Below are positions 20,733 to 32,886 of a stretch of 64,000 bases of DNA, piece after piece. A model generated the notes under the pieces. It was not told the DNA's origin. It was given only the letters and a program-made list of their open reading frames with translations, and ran no database searches. The stretch spans positions 407,182 through 471,181 of the forward strand of contig UESW01005080.1 of assembly GCA_900491605.1 (NCBI GenBank), given 5' to 3'. Positions within the stretch are counted from its first letter, which is position 1. Every line of letters starts with the position of its first letter. Origin of the DNA: Calamus simplicifolius. Taxonomy: Eukaryota; Streptophyta; Magnoliopsida; Arecales; Arecaceae. Made by a program: the position numbers and the translations under genes.

Positions 20733-22141
20733 TCTGGCCTCGGCCTCGGAATACTGGATGACCCTCCTGGCTGATTAACATTAGGCCCCACCTGACTGGC
20801 TGAAGCCACAACACTACCATCACCCCTCCTACTAGGCTGTCCCCTTGGCATTACTGGCCCCTGAGGAAGCCCACCAGCCTGCTGCCCTCTCCTAGGGCAA
20901 TCTCTCTTCAGGTGACCTAGATCACCACAAATATAACATCCCTTATTGCCCCTCTTACATTCTCCCAAATGAAGTTTTCCACATACATTACATGGGGGTA
21001 TATTTCTCCCTCCACCAGAAGGACGACCCTGCTCCCCTACATCACCAGACACCCTGCTGGTGGCAACCTGAGGCACACCCCCATAAGGCTTTCTTTGAAC
21101 TGGGCTAGATGCTGACACAGATACTGATCTTCTGCCCACATCACCAGGGGCTCTAAACCCAGAATAAAACTGTCCAGTCCTCTGGGGTTTCTTAAATGGC
21201 TGAGTCCCTCCCGGAGCAGAAGAATAACTAGGAGCACTTCTTTTCATTCTATCCTGCCTCCTACTCATATATTCTTTTTCAATCTCCTCGGCTTTGAGTG
21301 CTCCCTGCACCAACTCAGAGTAACTATTGTAGGTCTGCATACAGGTCTTGGCTTTAATAGGGAGATTCAATCCATCCTGGAATAGTCGACATCTCTCCCT
21401 CTCATCAGCCACCAAGGCCCTAGCAAACTGAGATAACTCCACAAAAGTGGCTTCATAATCTGCCACGGACATCCTCCCCTGAGTCAGACAAAGGAAATCC
21501 CTCCTCTTCTGATCCCTATAAATCTCAGAATAATATTGCTGATGAAATTCTCTTCTAAAATTTTCCCATGTCAACTCCACTCCCTGGGGCTGCCTGCCCT
21601 GAATAGATCTCCACCAACTCTGGGCTCTACCCTCCAGTAAAAAGGTGGCAATACTCAGCCTCTGCTCCTCAGAGCATCCCATCACATCAAATACTCTCTC
21701 GATCCTCTGCAGCCATGCCCCGGCCTGAATAGGATCAGTAGTTCCCTGGAACTCCAGAGCCCCTAACTTTCTGGCTCTTTCCACATTCCTCACAACCTCC
21801 ATATTTTTAGATGGAAGGCTAGAACTAGCACCCACAGCTGCTACCACAGCCTGAGTAATCATGCCTACCAACTCTGACATACTAGGCCCCTGAGTCTGTA
21901 CTCGAGATGGGTCTACTGGCACAGGGGTAATAGACTGTGAAGAAGACTCTGGCATCTGCTCTGAAGACGCCCTCACTCTAGCCTCATTAGATACTGGCTC
22001 GGTGGAATCACTAGAAGCCATTCTATCAATTTGACTTCTTCTAACTGACCTTCTGAGTCTACTTTGACCTTTGCTTCTATCCCTGCCTGAAGATTGCTCT
22101 GTCTCTCTAGATGCCTTTGTAGTAATCGTCCTACAAGACAT
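20720..22141 (-). CDS. gag: Tekay gag
   Basis: 473 residues forming the particle shell and binding RNA. A basic N terminus is followed by the retrotransposon gag domain at about residues 135-260 (IERVFDVMGCSEEQRL; AQSWWRSIQ; FRREFHQQYY). Near the C terminus are a first Cys/His cluster (CNVCGKLHLGEC) and a canonical CCHC knuckle CYICGDLGHLKRDC. The frame is complete. Only 120 bp separate its start from the LTR at 22261, leaving a short leader. Confidence 0.93.
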   Translation of the reverse strand: MSCRTITTKASRETEQSSGRDRSKGQSRLRRSVRRSQIDRMASSDSTEPVSNEARVRASSEQMPESSSQSITPVPVDPSRVQTQGPSMSELVGMITQAVVAAVGASSSLPSKNMEVVRNVERARKLGALEFQGTTDPIQAGAWLQRIERVFDVMGCSEEQRLSIATFLLEGRAQSWWRSIQGRQPQGVELTWENFRREFHQQYYSEIYRDQKRRDFLCLTQGRMSVADYEATFVELSQFARALVADERERCRLFQDGLNLPIKAKTCMQTYNSYSELVQGALKAEEIEKEYMSRRQDRMKRSAPSYSSAPGGTQPFKKPQRTGQFYSGFRAPGDVGRRSVSVSASSPVQRKPYGGVPQVATSRVSGDVGEQGRPSGGGRNIPPCNVCGKLHLGECKRGNKGCYICGDLGHLKRDCPRRGQQAGGLPQGPVMPRGQPSRRGDGSVVASASQVGPNVNQPGGSSSIPRPRPECLP

Positions 22142-22240
22142 TATTCATTACATCAGTTTCATCATTCAATAGCTATAATCATAAACATTCAATCATCCTA
22201 GACTCATACTCATACTTATTCCCCTAGGACCTAATAACCT

Positions 22241-22258
22241 AGGGCTCTGATACCAAAA
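22241..22258 (-). other. Primer binding site of the Tekay element
   Basis: Coding strand reads TGGTATCAGAGCCC, the initiator-Met tRNA type site used by many plant elements, 2-3 bases inside the 5' LTR. Confidence 0.88.
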
Positions 22259-22260
22259 CT

Positions 22261-25149
22261 TGTCAGCTCCCCCTCCTCTCTGGGGCCACCGACAGCACAC
22301 CTGCACACTTGTGGTAATCGGATAGAGTTTTACTAGTCTTTATGTAGCGCTCCATAAAGAGCTAGAGAACCCCAACTAATTATCATAAGTGGCAGACACA
22401 CGAAAACACATCCTGTTAAAAACTTTTCATTTTCATCTCAATTATATACACAAATCACTCAATCAACACTAAGCATCAACCTGCTCAGATAATATTTTTC
22501 ATGACATTCCTCAGGCAGTTTACAAGATCACATTCACAATCGACATCAAAATCCTAAGTGCACACATCATGCTCATAATTTTCTCCAAAACATAAGTCTC
22601 GTATTCATATCCAAAAAGGTCTAAAACATCATTACATCTCACTGTACACATACACATATACAAAATACAAATATCAAACCACACTCTCTCAATATACAAG
22701 GCTAGCATTTACACCCTTGCATCCAAGCAAGCTTCACCAGCTAAGGGTTCTGTCCTGCTTATCTTGTGATCCTGGCAGAAATACTCACTGATCTGAAAGA
22801 ACATTTAAATCATAGAGGGATGAGACCTAAGTCCCAGTGACTGGATAACCATCTAACTATGGAGAAATAGAGAACCATAACCTCTTATTTTCAATCGTAT
22901 GCTGATACTATTTAGCTTGTACAACTCAAAGTACATTTTTAACATGATATCAGATAAAATAAAATGTAGCTTATTCTTCAAATAACATATCAGTACTGAA
23001 ATACTCTATAATAACTTTTCACTGAAAGATAACTCATTAAGATAAAAATCCATGCATTACAATATGAAGATATGCATTCTTTATCTACAACCCAGACTCC
23101 CATCGGATCTGCTTGCCCACTGGCATCTCAAGTAAACTCTCCCTCTCGGGATAACTATTTGGCCCATTGGCCCTTTTTATATCACAACATATGCTTTTAA
23201 ATCTCATGATGCTGGGCTGTGTGTGTAATGCCTCTGAGGTACCACCCTACAGTCGCCCTCCGTAGGTGTACTCTCATCGGGTGCGTGACTAGCAACAGGA
23301 TCCCCGCACAAATAGCACCCCTTACCCGTGCGGTTCACCTGGCAAAGTGCTTTGTTCCTTAACCCTGGAACCTCGGGTTTTCTCTCTGCCCCCACGGGCT
23401 ATATATAGTAATCAGCTCCACTGAGCTATGATTCATGCCCCCACGGGCTGCTCACAACCAGCCCCACTGGCCTGGTTAAGCGTGCACTCACCCCTGATTC
23501 TGGGGTTCATCGTACGATCTGTTCGCAAGGAGGTGCCGGCTCGATAGTAGTGTGCAATGCTCATGCTACAGTACAGTCTAAAGGGTGATCAGCCCCCTAG
23601 CTGCCTGATGCTCAGTATGATACATACATCATTTGTAAAGCTTTATCATGCAAATATGCCATGTATACATTAAAAATCCCTCATCGAAACTCATGCTTAT
23701 GTGTTTATGCTCAAAACTCATGCTCGAAACTCTTATTTCTTTATGCTTAAAACTCATGCTCAAAACTCATTTATCAGAATATCATATACTAGGTTCTCAT
23801 TTCTCATATTTAAAACATACATAATACTCTGCTAAACATAACATACCATAACTAGGTATTAATCTCATTATACTAGCTCAAATTAACTTCTCATTGCTAG
23901 ATGAGAAACCCACTCACCTTAGTAGGTTACTCCTCGACTGGTACTCAACTCTGGTATTTCGGCTCCCTGGAATAACCCTCTTGACCTACGTCAACATACA
24001 GATACGATAGCTATTAGGATTACCTCCACACGAGGTTTTCCCACGAACCATGCATGCATACATGATCTATCCTCTAATATCTCATTATTTTCTTCCACCC
24101 TTTCTCTACTCAAGATTACTTCTACTATTACCTCAAAATACAATAATCTAAGAAAATCTAAAGTCATACAAGATCTAGGGAAGCTATAGCTTACCTGGAG
24201 TCGAGCACAAACCCCAAGCTTCCCTTTCCCTTTCTCTTTCTTCCTCCTTCTTCTTCTTCTTCTTCTTCTCTCTTTCTCCTCTTCTTTCTCTCTTTCTTTC
24301 TTTCTTTCTTTTCTCTGGCTGAACCCACGTTTCCCTTTTTCTCTAATGACTTGGGGACCAAGTCATGGAAACTTAAGGGTTAAGGCATGCCAAATTCCCT
24401 TTTGCCCTCAAACACTCTTAACGCACGCTTTTTGGAAAACACGTGGCTCACTTATAACCATGATATTTTGCCCTTAGATTTTCTTTCCCAAGTTGCCCTT
24501 AACACAATTAGCAATTGACATCGGAGCCTTTTCCCATTTTGCCCCTGATATAGCATTTTTTTAATCGATTTATAGCCCAGATTATCATTTTTACTTAAAT
24601 TGATACTTTTATGTAACATTTCTAAGAAAAGACTTTACCAGCTTGAAGAACTCGATTTTAGAAATCCAACGGTTCAAACGGCATCCAAATCGGACTTGAA
24701 ACGGATTAAATATGAAATTCTCAAGATTTAACTCAGAAAAACCTGCCGTCTTGGAGTCGGCTCCAGCGTCGGCTCCAGAAAATAGGTGTCGACTCCAGAA
24801 AAGTAGGGTCGACTCTCGGCTCGCAGGTGTCGACTCCAAAGCGTGCCGAAAGTTTAAAACCGTGCCAGAGTCGACTCCACTCCAATAGTCGACTCCAACC
24901 ACTAAAAACATCATTTTAGGATAAAACTCAAACTAAACTTGATTTTTCTTGTGATTTAAACCCATTAAAACTTAAGTCTCTCAATTTCTTAAATCAAACT
25001 CATTAACATTCAGAAATATACTTATTTACTCCAAAATTTCTTCTCTTTACATTTATCAAAAGGCCAACACACCCACATTTCACTGAAACTTTCTGACTTT
25101 CATTTCAAATGAAAAATACCATAAATTACAAGGTTTTCAGGATGTTACA
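22261..25149 (-). mobile_element. 5' LTR of the Tekay element
   Basis: Paired with 14367-17257. Visible differences include a block of about 40 bp near 23700-23745 (extra ctcaaaactcatgctcgaaac-type repeats), shorter CTT runs at 24240-24315 and a 20-30 bp loss in the box cluster at 24760-24840. Confidence 0.95.
24753..24900. promoter_or_regulatory. GAGTCGACTCC box cluster in Tekay 5' LTR
   Basis: Same motif set as 16843-17010 but shorter by two boxes, indicating that the cluster gains and loses units quickly even between near-identical LTRs. Confidence 0.7.
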
Positions 25150-25830
25150 GAGAGGGCCTTCCTGGCTCACTTTGATGCATGCCAGAAGATCCCATGAGTG
25201 GCGGATAGCTTATTCTCCATCCAGCAGAAGTGTGGTGAGTCGCTGAGGGACTTCGTTGCCCGATTCAAGGAAGCTGCCATCGAGGTCTACAACTTCAAGA
25301 ATTCGGTGGCCACTCTGGCCTTGAAGTGAGGGCTCTTTCCCTTTCGCTTCACCTACTCCCTCGAGAAGAACCGCCTAGTTCTTATGCTGAGCTGCTAAGC
25401 CGTGCGTAGAAGTATATCCGCGCCGATGAGGCCGACTCCTCCCGGCGCGAGGCAGATGGGAGTTCCAGCAAGAAGCAGGCCCATCCCGAGCCTACTGAGG
25501 CTCGCCCAGGAGGCCCGAGCCTCCCCTCTGACCAGACAACCAACCACGGGCACTCGTTCCCAAGGAGGGACCTTACACTCCACTGCTCGCCCTGATATCC
25601 CACATTCTGATGGAGATTGAGGGTGTGTCTTACCTCCAGCACCCTCTCCTAATGAAGCCAGAGACCCCCGCAACAAAAATCTCTACTGCTGCTTCCATCG
25701 GAACCGTGGCCACGACACCGAAGATTGTCGCCAGCTGAAGAAGGCGATTGAGGACCTCATCTAGTGTGGCCACCTAGGGAAGTTCATCCAGAGGGAAACC
25801 CGAGTGCACCCTGCCCGTCGGCACCTCCAC
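25150..25830 (+). pseudogene. gag: gag C-terminal part, Tat B
   Basis: Continues gag after the Tekay element (collinear with 926-1560 of copy A). Frames are broken. The HRNRGHDTEDC-like Cys/His segment is at about 25695-25730. Several stops are present. Confidence 0.75.
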
Positions 25831-25879
25831 CATCTAAGGTCAGCATCGATAATGCCCCGACCGAGAAGACCGTGGCCAT

Positions 25880-26430
25880 GATTTCCTGGGGGATAGGCAA
25901 CGCCTCCAAGAGGCCGTGGGGGATAAGTGACTAGATTATGTAATTTTCTTTTCTAGAAGGGACCTAGAGAGGATGGTTAACAAGAATGATGATAGCATCT
26001 TCGTATCCATGATGATCGCAAAACATCTTGTAAAAAGAATCTTAGTCGACAGTGGGAGCTCATTTGATGTTTTGAGTTATGATGCTTTTGTTTGGATGGA
26101 CTTGTCCCCTAGCTCCCTTTGACCTATCACCGTGCCCCTAATGGGCTTCACCAGAGATTCTGTAAGGGTCGAGAGCGAGATCATCCTCCCTGTCACTGTC
26201 GGGATGCCACCATGTCAAAGCATGGTTTTCATGAATTTTTTGATTATCCGTGTTCCCCTAGCCTACAACACCATCCTCGAGAGACCTAGTCTGAATCTTC
26301 TGGATGCTATCATTTCCACCAAGAGACTGCTTGTGAGGTTTCTCACCAGTGAAGGAGTCGGAGAGGTGCGGGAAGAGCAAAACCCACAACCACTTTGTTA
26401 TCATATGGCCCCCAGCCCGCAGGGGTGATG
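25880..26430 (+). pseudogene. pol: Aspartic protease remnant, Tat B
   Basis: VDSGSS at 26045-26062 and YNTILERPSLNLLDA in a second frame (26132-26428). Same frame break as copy A near the middle; in addition, a stop (tag) near 25930 is private to B. Confidence 0.78.
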
Positions 26431-26639
26431 GCTGCACCAGCACCAGAATCACTCGACCCTCGAGACTTGGAGAGGGGAGCCGGTCGAGCACCTGCTGACC
26501 TTCCTGCTGAGGGAGGACCCGACAAGGATGGTCTAAATCGAAGCCCTACTCCTGGAAGATCAACTTCTTACTTTTTTGTGGGCCGATTCCGATATTTTTG
26601 CATGGTCAGCGTCTGACATGCCAGGCATACCCGGGAAGA

Positions 26640-27762
26640 TAATCACCCATCAACTCAACATCAGTCCGAGATGCCGACCCATTCGGCAGAAGAAGAGGAG
26701 CTTCGCCCCTGACCAGCAGAAAGCCATTGACGAAGAAGTTCGTAAGCTAGTGGCCGCTGGCCACATTCGAGAGGTCCACTATCCTGACTGGCTAGCTAAC
26801 ATTGAAATGGTTCGCAAGGCTAGTGGAAGCTGAAGGATGTGCGTCGACTTCCCTGATTTTAACAAGGTGTGCCCCAAGGACAACATCCCTTTGCCCCGAA
26901 TTGACCAGCAGGTGGATGCCACATCCGTCCATGAGACCCTTAGCTTCATGGACACCTTCTCAGGGTATAACCAAATCAAGATGGACCCAGCGGACAAGGA
27001 GGCTACTTCATTTATGACCGAGAAGGGCATATACTGCTACAAGATAATGCCATTCGGGTTGAAGAATGTTGGGGCCACCTACCAGAGGCTGATGAACAAG
27101 GTTTTTGAGAACCAGATCGGGCGTAACATGAAGATGTACGTGACGACATGCTAACCAAGAGTACCCATACCACTAACCATGTTGCGGACCTTGCAGAGGC
27201 CTTCAGCAATCTCCGCCGATTCCAGATGAGGCTGAACCCCCGCAAGTGCGCTTTCAGAGTTACTGCAGGCAAGTTTCTAAGCTTTATGGTGATGCAGCGG
27301 GGGATCGAGACGAACTCTGATAAGATTTGAGCCATCCTTGACATGTGGCCTCCGGCTAGTAAGAAGGAGGTGCAGCGCTTGACCGGGAGGGCAGCAGCTT
27401 TGAGCCAATTCTTGTCCAAGTCAGCAGAAAGGTGCCTACCTTTCTTCAAGGCACTGCGCATGGTCAATGGCTTCGAGTGGACAAAGGAGTGTCAAAAAGC
27501 CTTCGATGAGCTGAAGGAATTTTTATCTACTCCATTGTTGTTGTCTAAGCCGCAGGGCAGGGAGGAGCTCTTCCTCTACCTTGCAGCTTCCCCCGAGGCC
27601 GTCAACTCCGTGCTCGTCCGCATGAATGCCGACGGGATGCAGAAGCCAGTTTATTATACCAGCAAGGTGCTTCATGATGCAGAGACCAGGTATTCCAGAA
27701 CCCAAAAGATCATTTTTGCCCTGATTGTCTCCGCTCAGTGCTTCAGACCTTACTTTTAAGCC
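26640..27762 (+). pseudogene. pol: RT and RNase H1 remnant, Tat B
   Basis: Palm motifs FMDTFSGYNQI and MPFGLKNVGATYQ are in one frame (26837-27154). A one-base loss at about 27140 destroys the YVDD box, which is still readable in copy A. RT connection and RNase H1 follow at 27343-27759 (YYTSKVLHDAETRYS) and end at the same TAA as copy A. It is a fossil. Confidence 0.85.
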
Positions 27763-27889
27763 CACCCTATCGTGGTACTCACGGATCAGCTCCTCCAGAC
27801 GATCTTATCCCATCCTGACACCTTCGACTGACTGGCAAAATGGACCATCAAGCTAGAGGAGTTCGACTTGTTCTTTCGCCGAGATCAGC

Positions 27890-28508
27890 AATGAAATCCC
27901 AAGTGTTAGCCGACTTCTTGATCGAGTGCACATGGGCCGAGGAGCAGCCGGAGGAGACGCACTCAGAGTCCCCATGACGACAGAGGCAGGAGAGGAGGAT
28001 TGGATCCTTCACGTAGATGGCACGTCTAACTCCTAGGGGAGCGGAGCCGGGCTCATCCTCACGAGTCCAGAGGGAGAGGCAGTGGAGTACGCTCTCCGTT
28101 TTCTTTTCCCTGCCACCAACAATCAAGCGGAGTATGAAGCATTGCTAGCGAGAATGAAGCTGGCCGGAAAGCTTGTTGCAAGAAGTCTCAGATCCTTCAC
28201 CAACTCTCAGCTTGTCTCCGGGCAGTTGCGGGAGAGTACGAGGCTCGAGATCCCACCATGTCCCGCTACCTAAGTAAAGTCCAAGCCCAAACCTCCCTTT
28301 TTGCTTACTTCCGTTCCAGTTACATTCCTAGGGGAGAGAATGCCAGAGCCTAGCATTGTTCCGTTTGGCCACTTCGGCCGATGGAGCCTTGGGAAGAACG
28401 TACATGGAGCATCTAGAGGTCCCGAGCATCGAAGCCATAGAGAGGCCCTACCGGTCTCGCAGGAGCCCTCTTGGATGGATGCTTACATCCGGTACCTTAT
28501 TGATGGCA
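27890..28508 (+). pseudogene. pol: Archaeal-type RNase H remnant, Tat B
   Basis: WILHVDG...SN, NNQAEYEALLAR and FTNSQLVSG are readable in pieces (28082-28273, 28356-28541). It carries the same Asp to Asn change as copy A (codon 28202-28204), and an extra stop replaces the Q of SNSQG near 28036. It ends at the TSD ccctc (28509-28513) of the copia insertion. Confidence 0.8.
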
Positions 28509-28513
28509 CCCTC

Positions 28514-29817
28514 TGTTGGAAATTATGTATACAAGATATGAATCTAATTCATATAAATATTGCAGAATGTATAAAATAAAATTCCCAGATGCCCATGATC
28601 CTTAGGAACAGATTCATTAAATCACAAATAAAATCTAATTTTATTCATACCTGAGTCCTTTATCGATGTAGATGATGATGAAGCTGGTTAATCCTTGCCA
28701 CTAGCCGTCCATGCGTCCGGCCTCTAACGGTGATTTACGCAGAGAAGAAGGGATGAAGACCTCCAAGGTATCTTTGAAGAAAAGTCTAATCTTTTCTTTT
28801 CACGCTCTTCTTTCTTGGTAGGAAGAAACTATTTATAGGTTGAAAATAAGACATTCCAAAGAGGAAGAGACCTCTCTTCATGGTAAGAAACTCCCATCAT
28901 TATGGTAAGAAACTTCCATCTTTATGGTAAGAAACTCCTCACATCTTCATGGTAAAAAACTCTCATCTTCATGGTAAGAAACTCTTCCCATCTTTATGGT
29001 AAGAAACTCCCATTTTCATGGTAAGATTAATCCAAGTGTCACAATCTCAGCTTTGAAATTAGGAGTTGGTTATCCCATAACTACATGCCCTAATTTGTAC
29101 GTGTTCATCATTGAACCGTAGAGATTCATCATGCCTCATCCCATGGGCATGATTCCATATTCACATGGCTAAGATTGGACATCCATACCTGAATAATCAG
29201 AGCCATCCATCACATGGATCAAGTCACATATCGGTATCCAATTATTTATTCATCATATGCATAAATAATTTCTCCTTAACATTCCTTCTACTATAATGGA
29301 TCATATCCATTATTATTATATCTTCCTTAAATTGGGTCTCGCCCAATTATTTAATTGATCATCTTATCTGAATTAAATCTAATTTAATTCTCATTTTAAT
29401 TCATCCAAAATTCTCCTTAATGTGTGTGACCCATTAGGCCCTTTAATATGTTGACAATAATCATGTCCTAATCATAGACCCTAGGAATGATTGGATAACT
29501 CTTTGTCCAAGTCAACAACATGATTATAGATCATAAGAGGCCTCTAGCAAAGCATCATGACCACCCAACTGCCAAAGGTTTTGTTGATGTGACCATCAAT
29601 ACCTATCCATGAACGGTTACCGTATGATCAAATCCGTTCGTCACATATCTCAGATCAATCAGTGGTATGGAATGTGTCAACCCTGTAATTGATCTTTGTT
29701 TACTTGATCTCAGAAAAAATTGACTATATGAATTAGAACTTCGAAACCATTTCAAATTCCAACTCAACCTTGTAAGGATTAATAATCAATTTAATCCATC
29801 AAGTGGCCGTGGGATAT
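28514..29817 (-). mobile_element. Truncated 3' LTR of the copia element, copy B
   Basis: Matches 45182-46696 but lacks the outer 626 bp and joins RT at the shared microhomology GGGATAT. The TATA-like tatttata is at 28830-28837 and GGTAAGAAACTCC repeats at 28875-29025. Same junction as copy A at 5768. Confidence 0.9.
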
Positions 29818-30691
29818 TCTTGACAGCCATTCAATGTTTCTCTCTAGGGTTTGCCTGGTATCTACTAGTGATACTCAATGCATAAGAAACATCAGGTCTC
29901 GTACATAGCATCGCATACAAGATGGATCCGATTGCTGAGGCATATGGAATCCTATTCATGTGCTCTCTTCACATTTGGGTTTTAGGACTCATGTCCTTTG
30001 AGAGACGTATTCCATGTGATACCGGCAGGAATCCCTTCTTGGATTCCTCCTTGCTAAACCGTTTTAGCACTTTATCTATGTACGTTGATTGGGACAATCC
30101 AAGCAACCTTCTAAATCTATCTCTATAGATCTTAATACCAGTATGTAGGCTGCTTCTCCCAAATCTTTCATGAAAAATTTGCTGGACAACCATTCCTTCA
30201 CTTTTGCAGCAAGGATACATTGTTTCTTATCAATAATATGTCATCTATATAATATCAGGAAAATAATAACACTCCCACTAACCTTCTTGTACACACATGG
30301 ATCATCCTCATTTTAATAAAATCAAACTTTTTGATTGTTTCATCAAAACGGATGTTCCAACTTCTAGAGGCTTGCTTAAGTCCATAAATGGACCTTTGCA
30401 GCTTGCATACCTATTTAGAATCAATGGACTCAAAACCCTTAGGTTGTGTCATATACACATCCTTCATTAAATCACCATTTAGGAAGGTGGTCTTGACATC
30501 CATTTTCCATATCTCATAATCGTAATAGGTTACAATCGCAAGCAAAATCCTTATGGACTTAAGCATGGCTACGGAAAAAAAGGTTTCATCAAAGTCAACA
30601 CATTGCCTTTACTTGTAACCTTTTGCAACTAGCTTCGCCTTATAGGTAATCACATTACCATCTATGTCTATCTTCTTCTTGAAGACCCATA
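29818..30691 (-). pseudogene. pol: Ty1/copia RT remnant, copy B
   Basis: C-terminal RT block LGLSQSTYIDKVLKRF at 29969-30130. The palm region at 30210-30420 is frame-broken by small losses, although the underlying bases match the YIDDIL block of copy A. The N-terminal block (DMDGN...AKGYKQ) is at about 30590-30690. It joins integrase coding sequence at 41113 once the SIRE-like element is set aside. Confidence 0.82.
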
Positions 30692-32255
30692 TGTTGGCCC
30701 ATATGGCAACCCAAGAGGGGGGGTGAATTGGGTTCTTAAAAAGTTTAACACTTTAAAACTAAGTGCTTTGATATGAAAGTGCTTGAGTGCAATGTATAGA
30801 TAAATGCTAAGCACAAATAAATAAGATAGAGAGAGAGATAATATGCACGACAAACACAAAGATTTTATAGTGGTTCGGTGTTTTCAACACCTACATCTAC
30901 TCCCAAGCTTCACTTGGGTCCACACTATAATCCACTTAATTACAGCCAAGTTGTTTTACAAGCTCACAACCCAAACTTGTTGTTTTCCGGGGATCACAAC
31001 GAATCCAGCTGGTTTTCACAGGCTCACCAGCACAAAACCTAACCACAAGCTATCCTTAGCTTGTCCCGAAGTATACTACCTCCACTAATTCAATCCCCTA
31101 ATTGAATTAGTCAATAACAATGAAAAATAGAGTTTTGAATACACAACAGCTCCTCAAATGAGCAAATATGTATTGAATAAACAAAGGTAAGAAAAGCCTG
31201 TTTGAAGCGATTTTGATTTGAGCTTTTCTTCTTTTCTTCTTCTTCTTTAAAAGATTGAATCAGGCCTCAACTCAAATTCTTCACAGCAATCACAGTTGAG
31301 AAGTTAAAGAAATTTGGGTCTTTTTGAACTTTGCAAATCCTCCGATTTTGAACTTTTGGATGCTTTTGATTTCTCTTTGGACTCTTTTGGATTGATAGAT
31401 TTGAGCTCTGAGTCTTTTCTTTTGATTTCTTTCTCAAGATTTTTGGATTTTTTCACAAAATATTTCTCTTTTCCTTTCTATTCTTCTTTCTTTTTCAAAC
31501 GGTTGGTTCCCCCTTTTTATAGATCTCTTAATCCAAGGTTTTGATGAAAAACTAGCCATTGTGAGATGCTTGGATGTTTCTACACTCAAAGAAAAATAAC
31601 CGTTAGAGATTAGGTAGAAAAAATCTTACCGTTGAAGTCTGTTCTGACATTTGAAAAATCCATTCCTAACAGGTTGGAGTCAGCTCCAACTTTTTAGGTG
31701 TCGGCTCTAAATCATGGTGTCCAAAAATAGTAATAAGAAGTTGTTGAGGAGTCGGCTCCGAAAAAGTTAAGTGTCGGCTCGGCGCTTTCGTGAGTCGGCT
31801 CCAAAATCCAAGGGTGTCGACTCCAATAATGTCCACAAAAACACGTTCTCTGTATCTCAGGTTGGAGTCGGCTCCAGAACTGTAGGTGTCAGCTCTCAAA
31901 TTTTCAGGTGTCGGCTTCCGATCTCCAGGTGTCGGCTCTGAAAACTGATGCAGAAAATATTTCTCTGTATCTCAGGTTGAAGTCGGCTCCGAAACTGTAG
32001 GTGTCAACTTCGGACCGTGCCGAAATTCCATAAAAGTTCTGATATGCCCTGGGGTCAGCTTCTGACTGTTTGGGTGTCGACTCTAAGCTCTGAACTTTCA
32101 CAATTTCTCTTAAATTTTGATTCAAAACTCATTTCCTTATACCTTTTGACTGATTAAACATTTTTAATCCCTAAAACACTTATTAAATTTGTTAGAAACA
32201 TAGTGAATATACTCATGTCTTTTGTTAATCATCAAAATCGATAATTGGGTCAATA
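30692..32255 (-). mobile_element. 3' LTR of the SIRE-like element B
   Basis: TGTTGGCCC start; terminal CAACA has become CAATA. TATA box on the minus strand at 31511-31521; box cluster at 31675-32090. Confidence 0.92.
31675..32090. promoter_or_regulatory. GAGTCGGCTCC box cluster in SIRE-like 3' LTR B
   Basis: Same set of GGAGTCGGCTCC and GGTGTCGGCTC boxes as at 9082-9490, with the GTGCCGAAA motif near 32020. Confidence 0.7.
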
Positions 32256-32886
32256 ATCTCCCCCTTTTTTATGATGACAAAAACATAGAGTATATGCATG
32301 ATTAAATAATATGAGTTTCAAATCAAATTTCTCAATTTTAAGTTCTCATAGTTAAGCTCCCCTGAATGAGGTAGCTCCTCCTATGATACTCAATTAACAT
32401 CTTCTCTCCCTTTATCATTTAAAACTTAATGAGCATATCAAATTAAGTGCATTTAAAGCTTGATACTCATTAAACTTATTTCATCGAAACTACTTGATAT
32501 CAAAACTTAATAAGCATATCAAATGGTCATTTAAAGCTTGATACTCATTAATTAAGCTTATTTGTTCTAATGCATATACAATCTTCTCTCCCCCTTTTTT
32601 GTAATCAACAAAAAGGTTTTAGAAAAGAGTCAAGTTCAATTAATCTTTCTCAAAAGAACAATCAAATTGCATTGCAAAATACAAGTAATTCATTCATTTC
32701 ATTTCATCATCCAAAATACAACATTATATTTGATAAAAAGTAAACATTTTACATCAAAAAGAACTTCATTTCATCAAACTTCATTACATTAAAAGTAACT
32801 TCATTTCATCAAAAGAAACTTCATAACATCAAAAGAAACTTCATAACATCAAAAGAAATTGCATTAAAAGTATCAAAATGCAGTAT
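32256..32886 (-). other. SIRE-like 3' untranslated region with two polypurine-tract-like sites, copy B
   Basis: No gene. Plus strand atctcccccttttttatg is next to the LTR and a second site tctctccccctttttt is at 32585-32600. Short catcaaaagaaacttca repeats lie at 32750-32870. Confidence 0.7.

Larger units (their letters stand above)
14367..25149 (-). mobile_element. Tekay/Del-type chromovirus (Ty3/gypsy), nearly intact
   Basis: LTRs 14367-17257 and 22261-25149, perfect 5-bp TSD gagag (14362-14366 and 25150-25154), initiator-Met-type primer site, polypurine tract, gag, protease, RT-RNase H-integrase and a chromodomain-like C terminus. The LTRs are about 2.9 kb each and differ by only a few substitutions and small indels, so this is the youngest large insertion in the window. 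It is absent from copy A. Confidence 0.95.
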
